Below are positions 17,796 to 25,433 of a DNA stretch of 35,272 nucleotides, in pieces (within the stretch, counting starts at the first letter, position 1; each line of letters starts with the position of its first letter). Origin of the DNA: a virus; IMG/VR virus record IMGVR_UViG_3300017746_000055, positions 1 to 35,272 of that record; one strand, written 5' to 3'. A model generated the notes under the pieces. That model was not told the origin of the DNA, searched no databases, and saw only the letters and a program-made list of their open reading frames with translations. The translations under genes were made by a program, and so were the position numbers.

Positions 17796-20269
17796 GGAAA
17801 ATTCTATTCGCCCTATTATTTAGTAGTTTAGCATGTTATTCGCAAGACAGCGTATTTGTAGACTGCTATGGCACAGAAGCACCAATAAATTGGTTAGGAG
17901 ACGGGTATTGTGACAATAGTCAATATTCTTGGAATGGAAACATTATAGATTTCAATTGTGAGGAGTTTAATTACGATGAGGGTGATTGCCCTATACCAAT
18001 AGATACAGTTCAGGGATGTACAGATATGTTAGCTTTAAATTTTGTACCTGAAGCTAATTACAATGACGGATCATGTGAGTATCCTGTATTTGGATGCACT
18101 AACCCAGAAGCGCCTAATTTTAACCCTTGGGCTGAAGCAGACGACAATAGTTGTGTTGGCGTAAGCTGCTCTGACGGTGAAGTTAAAATGATTTTTGAAA
18201 TTAAATTAGACCAATACCCTGGTGAAACAGGTTGGATTCTTACCGACCTATCTAATGGACAAGCTGTAGAAAGCGTTACAGCTGGTGAATACTCTTACGA
18301 ACAAGCTAATCAAACTATTATATATGATTTATGTGTACCTGAAACAGGTGTAGAACTTATACTTAGTGATATATATGGTGACGGCTTAGAAGGTTCTTTA
18401 TTTGGTGGTACAGACGGTAATTTTGTAATACTTGGTGACGCAGAGCCTTGTGGTAGTTTAGACACGCTATGGGTGTTAGATACCGCAGGTTTTGGTAATG
18501 CAGCATACTCTGGCCCTATATGGTTAGATCAGTGCGATATACCTGCAATAGAAGGTTGTACAAATAACACATATCTAGAATTTAATCCACAAGCTAATCT
18601 TGATGATGGTAGCTGTGAAACACTACACACTTTAGGCTGTATTAATCCTAATTCTTTCAACTATAACCCTGAAGCTACATTAAACGAAATTATACCTACA
18701 TGTAACTACACTCTTATTATAGAAGACGATGGTGGTGACGGTTGGGGTGATTGTTACATAGGGGTAGTACAAGAAGATAGTATTCTTGGTACATATACTA
18801 TGGGGCCTGGACCTTACTCACAAGAGTTTGGTATAACATTAGAGACAGATAAACCTGTTAAAGTATATTATTTTCAAATAGCTAGTCCACAAACTCCCGC
18901 TGCAGAAGTCGCTTTTCAGACTATGCATAACTCATTTAGACTTATTAACTCATCAGGTGACGTATCTTTACAGGGAGGTGTGTATCCATTTGCAGATAAT
19001 GGTGCTGGAGCTTTAAAAGCATATGCCCCTCCTTTTTGGCATGTATACAACGGTTTCCCTTTTTGCGGAGATTACTGTGTTCCTACAGTGTACGGGTGTT
19101 TGGATGAACAAGCTCTTAATTACGATTTACTGGCTAACACAGATGATGCTAGTTGTATAGAAATCGTAGAAGGTTGTACCTCACCCTTCGCATTTAATTA
19201 TGATTCTTTTGCTAATGTAGACGATGAGAGTTGTGTAGCTGTAGTAGTTGGTTGTATGGATAATGAAGCATGGAATTATAATCCTGAAGCAAATACAGCA
19301 GACGAGTCTTGTTTATACTTTGGCTGTACGGATAATTTAGCTCTTAACTACGATAGTACAGCAAACGTAAATAATGATAATTGTATATACCCCGTTTTAG
19401 GGTGTACGGATCCTCTTGCATTTAACTTTGAAATAGATGCTAATGTTAATGACGGTAGTTGCATCCCCGTTATAATAGGGTGCATGGATCCTACAATGTA
19501 TAATTATAATGAAGCGGCAAACACGGCAAGCGATAATTGTATCCCTTTTATATTTGGGTGCAGTGATTCTACTGCATTTAATTATGATGCTGTTGCTAAC
19601 ACCGATAATGGATCGTGTATTCCAGTAACTCCTGGATGTACAGACCCAAATGCCTTTAATTACAGTTTAGAAGCTAATACAGAGGACTTCTCTTGTATAA
19701 ATGTAATATATGGTTGTACAGACGTAAACGCTTTTAATTACGATATTTTAGCTAATACAGACAACGGTAATTGCATAGATGTTTTAGAGGGTTGTATGGA
19801 TCCGCTTGGATATAATTATGATGCAGTGTATAACACAGACGATGGAAGTTGTTTGTACGATGCAGGTTGTATAGGAGGTCCTGGTGTTCCATACTGGTTA
19901 AACGATACATGCTATGCTTGGGTTATTATGGTAGACCCTTATTGCTGTAGTAATGAGTGGGATAATAAATGTGAGCAAATATATTGGAGCTGTTCTTGGG
20001 ATAGTCCATTAGACACAAGAGATTTACTTAGAGGACACGACATAGTTATGTATCCTAATCCTATGGGTGATGTATTAAATATATTAACAAACGGTCCTGT
20101 AGCCATAAAAGTATATGATATATCTGGTAAGCTTATAATACAAGTTAAAGAGAAATATACTACAAAAGGCTTAAATCAATTAGATGTAAGTTTATTGCCT
20201 GGAGGTATATATAATTTTAGCGTAACATATAATGGTAATATTAGCACTACAAAAGTATTAAAGAAATGA
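17792..20269 (+). CDS. T9SS cargo-like surface protein with 14 Cys repeats
   Basis: An 825-aa exported protein with a host-type architecture. Residues 1-17 are a signal peptide with predicted cleavage before Gln18 (CYS|QDS). Residues 25-66 resemble a Lin-12/Notch repeat (LGDGYC, FNCEEFNYDEGDC). There are fourteen copies of a GC-T/M-D-x3-A-x-N-Y-x3-A-N-x-D-D-G-S-C unit: two at 75-121, two at 255-304, and ten in tandem at 435-687. Beta domains with YGDG or GDGWGD motifs lie between. A Cys-rich segment (PYCCSNEWDNKC) covers about 690-735. Residues 753-825 match a T9SS type A sorting domain: YPNP, KVYDISGKLI, L-PGGIY and a basic TTKVLKK end. Known: this domain sends cargo through the Bacteroidota outer membrane for surface attachment or release. 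Inferred: the phage decorates or alters the infected cell surface. ATGA overlap on both sides. Confidence 0.85.
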   Translation: MRKILFALLFSSLACYSQDSVFVDCYGTEAPINWLGDGYCDNSQYSWNGNIIDFNCEEFNYDEGDCPIPIDTVQGCTDMLALNFVPEANYNDGSCEYPVFGCTNPEAPNFNPWAEADDNSCVGVSCSDGEVKMIFEIKLDQYPGETGWILTDLSNGQAVESVTAGEYSYEQANQTIIYDLCVPETGVELILSDIYGDGLEGSLFGGTDGNFVILGDAEPCGSLDTLWVLDTAGFGNAAYSGPIWLDQCDIPAIEGCTNNTYLEFNPQANLDDGSCETLHTLGCINPNSFNYNPEATLNEIIPTCNYTLIIEDDGGDGWGDCYIGVVQEDSILGTYTMGPGPYSQEFGITLETDKPVKVYYFQIASPQTPAAEVAFQTMHNSFRLINSSGDVSLQGGVYPFADNGAGALKAYAPPFWHVYNGFPFCGDYCVPTVYGCLDEQALNYDLLANTDDASCIEIVEGCTSPFAFNYDSFANVDDESCVAVVVGCMDNEAWNYNPEANTADESCLYFGCTDNLALNYDSTANVNNDNCIYPVLGCTDPLAFNFEIDANVNDGSCIPVIIGCMDPTMYNYNEAANTASDNCIPFIFGCSDSTAFNYDAVANTDNGSCIPVTPGCTDPNAFNYSLEANTEDFSCINVIYGCTDVNAFNYDILANTDNGNCIDVLEGCMDPLGYNYDAVYNTDDGSCLYDAGCIGGPGVPYWLNDTCYAWVIMVDPYCCSNEWDNKCEQIYWSCSWDSPLDTRDLLRGHDIVMYPNPMGDVLNILTNGPVAIKVYDISGKLIIQVKEKYTTKGLNQLDVSLLPGGIYNFSVTYNGNISTTKVLKK
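19094..19852 (+). repeat. ten tandem ~25-residue Cys repeats
   Basis: Ten head-to-tail units of about 75 bases encode residues 435-687. Each begins G-C and ends S-C or N-C with a conserved N-(Y/F)-(D/N/S/E) centre, for example GCTDPLAFNF ... VNDGSC. Units differ at many bases, so recent slippage is not evident. Confidence 0.85.
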
Positions 20270-21366
20270 AGAGATTAAAAGAATTTTTTACACCTGATGT
20301 TGGATATTTGTCTTTTTGGTTAATACTAGTTTTATTCTATGTTGTGTTTTTTGGTTTATTGGTTCCCTCATGCAACGCTCAGGGACTACATAAAATATTT
20401 AAATATTCTACATTTTATTCAGCGGTTAATGGTGGTACATCATTAGGTGACAATCAAATATGGTCTGTAACATCTGGATTTCTAGAAGAAGAAACTATTA
20501 AAACTCCATTTGATTATAATATATCTATTGGTATTAGAAAGATTAAAAGATTTGGATATGAGAACAGAGCCAACACTTTTTATAATGGTACGGAAAATTC
20601 TTATTCTGATGCCGCGACAATCGGTAGAGTTGATGGTTTTGAGTATTTGTTCGAAGCTGATTTTGTAAGACGATTAGGTATAAACTATACTAACCAACAT
20701 CACTTTGTAAGATACGTTGCAGATAAATGGGTTAGTAAGGTAGAATATTTAGCAGACGGATTTGCAGATATAAAATACTTTGAGGCATCAGAAAGATTTA
20801 GACTACAAATTAAAGAAGGTAAATTATCTTTTAACGTGGGAGCCGTTCAAAGACTTGCAGAGCCATACGGTTTTGACCCCCTGGCAGATTGGGTGCTGGA
20901 CAATGGGACATTACACTATACATATTTGGCTCTTCAGGAGGGATACAATATAACATTAGATGGACAATACTCAGCACCCAATGGAGACGTAGTAGCAACT
21001 AGTCAAGAAGTATGGGAAGAAGTCGTGATACCTGAAGTAATAAATGATTATGTTTCAAAACAAAGATCGCTAATAGGTAATATAGTTGAGTATTCAATAG
21101 TCGCAGGATTTGACTATTATCACTTTACAAAAGACTTTTGGTTTCATACTTGGGGTAATTTAATGCCTTATCATCTAGATACAGATAACGAATATTCTTA
21201 CCACAAATATAACAATAACAAGCAATGGATGGATTATTCTGTTGGATTAATCTACGGTTATAGATTTAACAAAAGTTTAGGTATATTTGTAGAAGGCAAG
21301 TATAATAAATATTGGAACAGAAAATGGCACAACTTTAGCGTTGGCCTTAATTATGTAATATTCTAA
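20266..21366 (+). CDS. putative outer-membrane beta-barrel protein
   Basis: A 366-aa exported protein. The N-terminus has a charged stretch, then a long hydrophobic core (FWLILVLFYVVFFGLLVPSC), and likely cleavage at CNA|QG near residues 39-40. The mature part shows alternating amphipathic strands rich in Tyr, Phe, Asn and Gly (YNISIGIRK, HHFVRYVADKW, FRLQIKEGKLSFNVGAVQ, VEYSIVAGFDYYHF) and ends with a typical barrel strand and terminal aromatic residue (NFSVGLNYVIF). This fits an outer-membrane barrel, although a periplasmic beta protein is possible. I know relatives in marine phages but no experimental function. It overlaps the T9SS-like gene by ATGA. Possible roles are superinfection exclusion, help for the surface protein, or outer-membrane disruption at lysis. 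Confidence 0.6.
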   Translation: MKRLKEFFTPDVGYLSFWLILVLFYVVFFGLLVPSCNAQGLHKIFKYSTFYSAVNGGTSLGDNQIWSVTSGFLEEETIKTPFDYNISIGIRKIKRFGYENRANTFYNGTENSYSDAATIGRVDGFEYLFEADFVRRLGINYTNQHHFVRYVADKWVSKVEYLADGFADIKYFEASERFRLQIKEGKLSFNVGAVQRLAEPYGFDPLADWVLDNGTLHYTYLALQEGYNITLDGQYSAPNGDVVATSQEVWEEVVIPEVINDYVSKQRSLIGNIVEYSIVAGFDYYHFTKDFWFHTWGNLMPYHLDTDNEYSYHKYNNNKQWMDYSVGLIYGYRFNKSLGIFVEGKYNKYWNRKWHNFSVGLNYVIF

Positions 21367-21368
21367 AA

Positions 21369-21653
21369 ATGGCAAAAGAATTAAATGAAGATACAGCTGT
21401 ACAAATAAGCATAAAAACTTTAGCTGGAATAGCTTTTGCAATGGCGGCTATAATTAGTGGATGGTTTGTGTTACAAGCAGATATAGCAGAGGCTAAAAAA
21501 TTACCACTACCTGCAGATCCTGAAATTACACGCATGGAATATGACATGAAGGATCAACTTATTAGACAAACTATTATGTCTACACAAGAAGATGTAACAG
21601 AAATAAAAACACAAATGCTGAGGATGGAGGATAAGATTGATAAACTAAAATAA
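21369..21653 (+). CDS. single-pass membrane protein with coiled coil
   Basis: A 94-aa protein with one hydrophobic helix at about residues 15-36 (IKTLAGIAFAMAAIISGWFV), a short Pro-rich linker (LPLPADPE), and a C-terminal helical region with heptad spacing (TQEDVTEIKTQMLRMEDKIDKLK). The arrangement of an N-terminal anchor plus periplasmic coiled coil resembles an inner-membrane spanin, which fits its place between the barrel protein and the endolysin. No lipobox-bearing partner is obvious, so spanin remains a suggestion. It starts two bases after the preceding stop. Confidence 0.6.
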   Translation: MAKELNEDTAVQISIKTLAGIAFAMAAIISGWFVLQADIAEAKKLPLPADPEITRMEYDMKDQLIRQTIMSTQEDVTEIKTQMLRMEDKIDKLK

Positions 21654-21657
21654 TCTT

Positions 21658-21993
21658 ATGAAAAAATTATTATTTTTATTATTAATTCCACTTACAAGTA
21701 TAGCTCAAGATTTTCCTAGCGGGATGGTTGCTGTTGAGTTTAATGCCAGCTTTAATAAATCTAACGAGGTGCCTTGGTTATCAAAATTATCAGACTGCGA
21801 AACTCAAAGAGTTGATATAGCTGCAGATTCAAGATGGTCTAAAGAATATAAGATAGTGGTTGTTCCTACTATTGTTATATTCAACAACAACGAAGAGGTA
21901 AAAAGATTTCAAGCAAATATTATGATGTCTATGGAGGCTACTAAGAGCGAAGTACAAAACTCTATAGATGAAATTGTAATGGAAGCATTTTAA
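21658..21993 (+). CDS. exported thioredoxin-fold protein lacking CxxC
   Basis: A 111-aa protein. The signal peptide covers residues 1-16, with cleavage before Gln17 (SIA|QDF). The mature part follows the thioredoxin order: first strand VAVEFNASF, then a helix, then a strand ending RVDIAADS, then the cis-Pro strand VVVPTIVIFNNNEEVKRF. At the position of the WCxxC active site the sequence is FNASFNKSNEVPW, with no cysteines; the single Cys (DCE) is elsewhere. It therefore cannot do thiol-disulphide exchange in the usual way and probably acts as a binding or chaperone module in the periplasm. Neighbours suggest a role in envelope or lysis functions. Confidence 0.65.
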   Translation: MKKLLFLLLIPLTSIAQDFPSGMVAVEFNASFNKSNEVPWLSKLSDCETQRVDIAADSRWSKEYKIVVVPTIVIFNNNEEVKRFQANIMMSMEATKSEVQNSIDEIVMEAF

Positions 21994-22001
21994 ATTAAAT
22001 T

Positions 22002-22469
22002 ATGAGACTAAGTAAAAATTTTGTATTATCAGAAATAACTCGAAGTAATACAGCAAGAAGATTAGGCATTAGTAATGAGCCGACAAAAGAACATTTGGAA
22101 AATATGCAAAGGCTTATATCTAATCTCGTACAGCCTATGCGTGACGAGCTGGGTCCTATTCGGATCACTAGTGGTTATCGTTCCAAAGAACTTAATCGTG
22201 CTATTGGCGGAAGTACTCGTAGCCAACATTGCAAGGCTCAAGCTTTGGATTTGCAGTTTTGGGAAAATGGACAAATGAATAATAAGAAAATATATGATTG
22301 GATTATAAATTCTCATTTAGAGTTTGACCAAATGATTAATGAATTTGATTTTGCATGGATTCACTTATCGCTTAAAAAGAAGGGTAATAGAAAAGAGGTA
22401 TTAGAAGCTTATAAGAATAACGATGGAGATACCGCTTATAAATATGCTGATGATATAATAATATTATAA
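22002..22469 (+). CDS. M15-family peptidase endolysin
   Basis: A 155-aa protein of peptidase family M15 (D,D-carboxypeptidase or L-Ala-D-Glu peptidase type, zinc-dependent). The signature is visible: TSGYRS at residues 56-61, the zinc ligands His76 and Asp83 in SQHCKAQALD, and the third ligand His121 in WIHLS. The length matches single-domain phage endolysins. No signal peptide is present, so it needs a holin to reach the peptidoglycan; the holin-type gene follows with a TAATG overlap. The N-terminus LSKNFVLSEITRS is typical of the family. Confidence in the family is high; which bond it cuts is not readable from sequence. Confidence 0.88.
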   Translation: MRLSKNFVLSEITRSNTARRLGISNEPTKEHLENMQRLISNLVQPMRDELGPIRITSGYRSKELNRAIGGSTRSQHCKAQALDLQFWENGQMNNKKIYDWIINSHLEFDQMINEFDFAWIHLSLKKKGNRKEVLEAYKNNDGDTAYKYADDIIIL

Positions 22470-22855
22470 TGGGTAAATTATTAGATTTTTTAGGTGGAGG
22501 GGTTGTTAAGCAGGTCGGTGATGTGCTTGATAACCTTACTACTACTAAAGAAGAAAAGTTAGCTGCTCAACAAAAGATAAAGGAAGTTCTAATGCAGGCA
22601 GAGTCTAACGCACAAGAACAAGTATCTAGAAGGTGGGAGGCAGACATGAAGTCTGATAATTGGCTATCTAAAAATATACGACCTTTAATTTGTATATTCT
22701 TGACAGCAATGTTTGTTGTTATCTCTATATTCGATGGTAATGCTGGAGGCTTTAATATAGCCCCAGCTTATGTACCAATCTATCAAACTTTACTTATTAC
22801 TGTTTACGGAGCTTATTTTGCAGGAAGATCTATAGAAAAGATCAAGAAAAAGTAA
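22469..22855 (+). CDS. holin of the 3TM type
   Basis: A 128-aa protein. The N-terminal half is amphipathic and charged (EEKLAAQQKIKEVLMQAESNAQEQ), then comes the family hallmark W-L-S-K-N-I-R-P-L at residues about 65-73, a hydrophobic helix (ICIFLTAMFVVISIF) and a second one (LLITVYGAYFAGRSIEKI) with a basic tail. This matches the Holin_3TMs family, which forms holes in the inner membrane to release endolysin. It directly follows the M15 endolysin and is the last plus-strand gene; its stop codon abuts the stop of the convergent minus-strand gene. Confidence 0.8.
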   Translation: MGKLLDFLGGGVVKQVGDVLDNLTTTKEEKLAAQQKIKEVLMQAESNAQEQVSRRWEADMKSDNWLSKNIRPLICIFLTAMFVVISIFDGNAGGFNIAPAYVPIYQTLLITVYGAYFAGRSIEKIKKK

Positions 22856-22861
22856 TTACTT
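22850..22861. other. 12-bp palindrome at the convergent gene junction
   Basis: AAGTAATTACTT is a perfect inverted repeat that contains both stop codons of the convergent genes (TAA on plus at 22853-22855, TAA on minus at 22856-22858). There is no GC stem and no clear U-tract, so it is not a classical terminator. It may be a chance result of back-to-back stops. Confidence 0.4.
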
Positions 22862-23176
22862 AGACGCTTTTGTCATAGCGTTTATAAACTCTATTTCTTT
22901 TTCTATACACTTTTGTTTTTCTTGACTCCACATTTGCTTATACTTAGCCATGTTAAAATAAGAGTCGTAAAAACTATGAACTGCTTTTTCTAATATTTCA
23001 GTTCTCTTCTTTTTTAATTTATATGATTTAGTCATCTGACCTTTAAATTCAGACAATTCTTTTTTCATAGCCTGTATTTCAGTTAATGCCTCGCAATAAT
23101 CTTGCATACATTTGTTTTCAGCTAAAGTAGTATTTTGTTCTTTTATTAACTCTAAGGCTTTTTCAGCTATCTCCAT
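22856..23176 (-). CDS. small coiled-coil protein, unknown function
   Basis: A 106-aa, almost entirely helical, charged protein (long runs of Lys, Glu, Gln; heptad-like spacing in residues 1-60 and 60-100). It has two Cys and no membrane segment. The start at 23176 is preceded directly by CTAAAACCAA, the leader motif seen before several minus-strand genes, which supports the choice. It overlaps the upstream gene by 14 bases and is the last gene of the minus-strand operon. No family recognised. Confidence 0.55.
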   Translation of the reverse strand: MEIAEKALELIKEQNTTLAENKCMQDYCEALTEIQAMKKELSEFKGQMTKSYKLKKKRTEILEKAVHSFYDSYFNMAKYKQMWSQEKQKCIEKEIEFINAMTKASK

Positions 23177-23369
23177 TTGGTTTTAGTTTCTTGATTAATG
23201 ATAATTCCTCTGGCATTAAAACTAAGTCTCCAGCGTCTTCTGTTTGCTGTATTTTTGTTTCAACCCACTCACCTAATGTCGGTTCTGTATCCCTATCTTT
23301 ATTTAATAAACAAGCGTGATACCACAAGGCGTATTCATCCATTAATATTTGTAGTCTAGTTTTGGCCAT
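23163..23369 (-). CDS. hypothetical small protein
   Basis: A 68-aa acidic protein, unrecognised: helical N-terminus (RLQILMDEYALWYHACLL), a polar middle (DTEPTLGEWVETKIQQTED) and a hydrophobic-basic end (LMPEELSLIKKLKPNG). It overlaps the 48-aa gene upstream by 14 bases and the gene downstream by 14 bases, the tight packing usual in this operon. No domain can be named. Confidence 0.5.
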   Translation of the reverse strand: MAKTRLQILMDEYALWYHACLLNKDRDTEPTLGEWVETKIQQTEDAGDLVLMPEELSLIKKLKPNGDS

Positions 23370-23502
23370 GATAAAATCTTCTTTTTAATGCGTTTACTGA
23401 TATTTCTATGTTGTATTTCATTTTAAGAAATCGCTTAACAACAGCTAATGATTTTCTGTTCTGTATTGCTTTTCCTACTACTAAAGCTATTAGTCCTTTC
23501 AT
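23356..23502 (-). CDS. 48-aa basic helical protein (possible HTH)
   Basis: This short gene fills the space between the metallophosphoesterase stop (23504) and the next start (23369). ATG at 23502 gives 48 residues: a hydrophobic start MKGLIALVVG, then basic helices KSLAVVKRFLKMKY and SVNALKRRF. The helix, turn (NIEIS), helix spacing with Arg/Lys on the second helix resembles a minimal helix-turn-helix. It is one base from the upstream stop and overlaps the downstream gene by 14 bases, the arrangement expected of a real gene in this operon. Function unknown. Confidence 0.5.
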   Translation of the reverse strand: MKGLIALVVGKAIQNRKSLAVVKRFLKMKYNIEISVNALKRRFYHGQN

Positions 23503-23503
23503 T

Positions 23504-24619
23504 TTAATCTTCAAAGTTATGAACTAAACTTGCAACCCTACCGTGATCTCTATGGAATAAAAATCCTTCCACAGCTTTAGGTGCTCCTTTATAGCCTTTA
23601 CGGGCATGCCAGGAGTCAGCACCAGATGGGCTGCGCATATACTCTACAGTAACACCTATATAATCTTTTGCAGATTGGAATTTAGTTTTTATTTTATGAT
23701 GTACATGATGTAAAAACATGGTTCGGTATTTGCAGCTTGCCCACATCTTAGGTTCTTCTTGAGCCATAAGTAGTGGTATATCTTGCATCTTAGCACCGTC
23801 ACCATGCTCTAACCCTATCATATTATTGTAATACTTATAATACTTACGATAAGCAGGACCTTCGTCTACGGTTACTTTTTTATTTCCTTTGTACCAAGCC
23901 TTCAAACAATGAGCTAAATGATAACCAGACTGATAGTCGTGATTACTCATTGAGTGAACGCAATCTACAGGCCCTACCTGCATAAGCATATCTACACAAG
24001 CTACATAAACCTCTAATGCTACACCAAAGGATTTCCACCATTTATCATCTTGATCTTGTGGCGTTCCTTTAGTTGTAGTGTTAAAAACATTATCCACATG
24101 TAGAACATCATTACCGATACAGAATAAAACTCTTTCTACATCGTATCCTTGAGCTCTATCTATTATACCCTGAACTCCTTGGAGGACCCTTAATCTTGCA
24201 ATCTCCGTGTTATATTCTTCACCAGTTTCTTTGGCTAAAGCCAATTTACCAATATGAATATCAGCAGGATTAACAACTAATAAGTGGTTTCCAAGTAGTT
24301 CTTTTGAGGTACGGGGGTATGAGATTTTATGGTTTGCAACAACATCAGCTATATCATTTAAAAGAACTTCTCTATCGTAAGTAGTCATAATAGAGTTATC
24401 ATTCTTTGTTACAATAGAAAACCTAGGCTCACCATTAGCAGATTGCCAATGCTTACAGGAAACAACCTCTTCTGGTTGTATACCTCTTTCTTTAAGATAA
24501 TCTAAATATACTGATGATAATTGATCGTTGTCGTTTGTGTTTAGGGCTACCTCTTCAGCTCTCCTCTCTAGAACGATGTCCATTTCTTGAGGAGTAAGGC
24601 GCATAGATTTTTTGGTCAT
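23504..24619 (-). CDS. calcineurin-type metallophosphoesterase
   Basis: A 371-aa protein with the metal-binding blocks of the calcineurin-like phosphoesterase superfamily in order: ADIHIGKL (Asp120, His122), FCIGNDVLHVDN (Asn170, Asp171), SNHD (226-228), LEHGDG (His272) and LHHVHHK (304-309). The TPQDQDDKWW segment near 186-195 is typical of phage members. Related enzymes include SbcD/Mre11-type nucleases, but there is no SbcC partner here. Given the neighbours (RecE-like exonuclease, annealing-protein candidate, RusA), a role in DNA processing is likely; phosphodiesterase activity on other substrates is possible. It sits 10 bases after the exonuclease gene. Confidence 0.8.
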   Translation of the reverse strand: MTKKSMRLTPQEMDIVLERRAEEVALNTNDNDQLSSVYLDYLKERGIQPEEVVSCKHWQSANGEPRFSIVTKNDNSIMTTYDREVLLNDIADVVANHKISYPRTSKELLGNHLLVVNPADIHIGKLALAKETGEEYNTEIARLRVLQGVQGIIDRAQGYDVERVLFCIGNDVLHVDNVFNTTTKGTPQDQDDKWWKSFGVALEVYVACVDMLMQVGPVDCVHSMSNHDYQSGYHLAHCLKAWYKGNKKVTVDEGPAYRKYYKYYNNMIGLEHGDGAKMQDIPLLMAQEEPKMWASCKYRTMFLHHVHHKIKTKFQSAKDYIGVTVEYMRSPSGADSWHARKGYKGAPKAVEGFLFHRDHGRVASLVHNFED

Positions 24620-24629
24620 TTTCTCTTGC

Positions 24630-25433
24630 TTATAGTATACCTTCCTCTATATAGGAATCTATATTTTCCTCGCAAGATAGGAAATATTTTTCATATAAGT
24701 CTAAGGCGTAGTGGTACTTACGTCTTCCAGACTCCAGAAACTCAGGTGAAACATCATAAATTCCAACACTATAAGGATCTTCTTTTCCGATTACAATAAA
24801 CTTAAATTGATCTAATCCAAGAGCGTCACAATAAAATGCTGCCTGCATATCATAATGATACTTTTTACAATCATATTTAAACTTATCTATGCCACCAAAC
24901 TCAGCTGTAGTTTTAATGTCGGCTATAAAGTCAAAAGATTGTAAATCCACTTTACCTTTAGCGTTTATAATATCCTTACAATGCATTCTGTTTATATACC
25001 AAATAAAAGGTTGCTCTCTTTTTGATGTATTAACTAAATCTCTAACTTTGCCGTGATTAAATAAAGAATTACACATTCTATCTATTTTATCTAACTCATC
25101 TGCGGTAATAAGATCTTTACCTTCTAGCTCTGCGTGTTTTAACTCTTCTTGCTTCCAGGCTTTATTTATTTTAGATGTCATACCTTTTTCCTTTTCAGGT
25201 CTAAGGCTTGTATCAAATATGTAAAATCTTTCGTTAAAGTTTTCTGGCTCTAAAGCCATACAGTGAAATGCACTACCAAACACCATGGCGGGTGTAGACT
25301 TTTGTCTGTTTTCTAAATAAGATCTAAGGTGTGCTGGTGACTTTAATAAATATTTAAGCATTGAGCATGTAACATGCGATGAATCTGCATAATATATTTT
25401 ATCGTCACGGAATGATTCTAGTAATTTTGTCAT
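24630..25433 (-). CDS. RecE-like / DUF3799 PD-(D/E)XK exonuclease
   Basis: A 267-aa protein with the hallmarks of the RecE C-terminal, PDDEXK-like exonuclease family: N-terminal SPAHLRSYL, then FGSAFHCMALEPENF (His57), KGKVDLQSFDFIADIKTT (Asp163; Asp172-x-Lys174) and YHYDMQAAFYCD (Gln197). Known role: 5'-3' resection of double-stranded DNA in phage recombination together with an annealing protein; a candidate partner lies at 28281-28817. It has a leader of about 90 bases with a promoter box, two 10-bp direct repeats and a terminator-like hairpin, unlike most genes of this strand, which are packed with little spacing. The leader suggests it is individually regulated. Confidence 0.85.
   Translation of the reverse strand: MTKLLESFRDDKIYYADSSHVTCSMLKYLLKSPAHLRSYLENRQKSTPAMVFGSAFHCMALEPENFNERFYIFDTSLRPEKEKGMTSKINKAWKQEELKHAELEGKDLITADELDKIDRMCNSLFNHGKVRDLVNTSKREQPFIWYINRMHCKDIINAKGKVDLQSFDFIADIKTTAEFGGIDKFKYDCKKYHYDMQAAFYCDALGLDQFKFIVIGKEDPYSVGIYDVSPEFLESGRRKYHYALDLYEKYFLSCEENIDSYIEEGIL

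Noticed and set aside
17792-17845. Lipoprotein signal peptide (SSLAC) for the T9SS-like protein
   Set aside because: The residues before Cys15 do not give a good lipobox (Ser at -3, Leu at -2), and the C-terminal sorting domain with cleavage before Gln18 fits better.
17864-17989. Notch-like segment as a sign of eukaryotic origin
   Set aside because: Notch-like and GCTD...DDGSC repeats occur in marine Bacteroidota surface proteins, and the rest of the protein is a bacterial export architecture.
21369-21653. Firm assignment of the 94-aa protein as an inner-membrane spanin
   Set aside because: Topology fits, but no outer-membrane lipoprotein partner with a lipobox is visible, so it is kept as a suggestion only.
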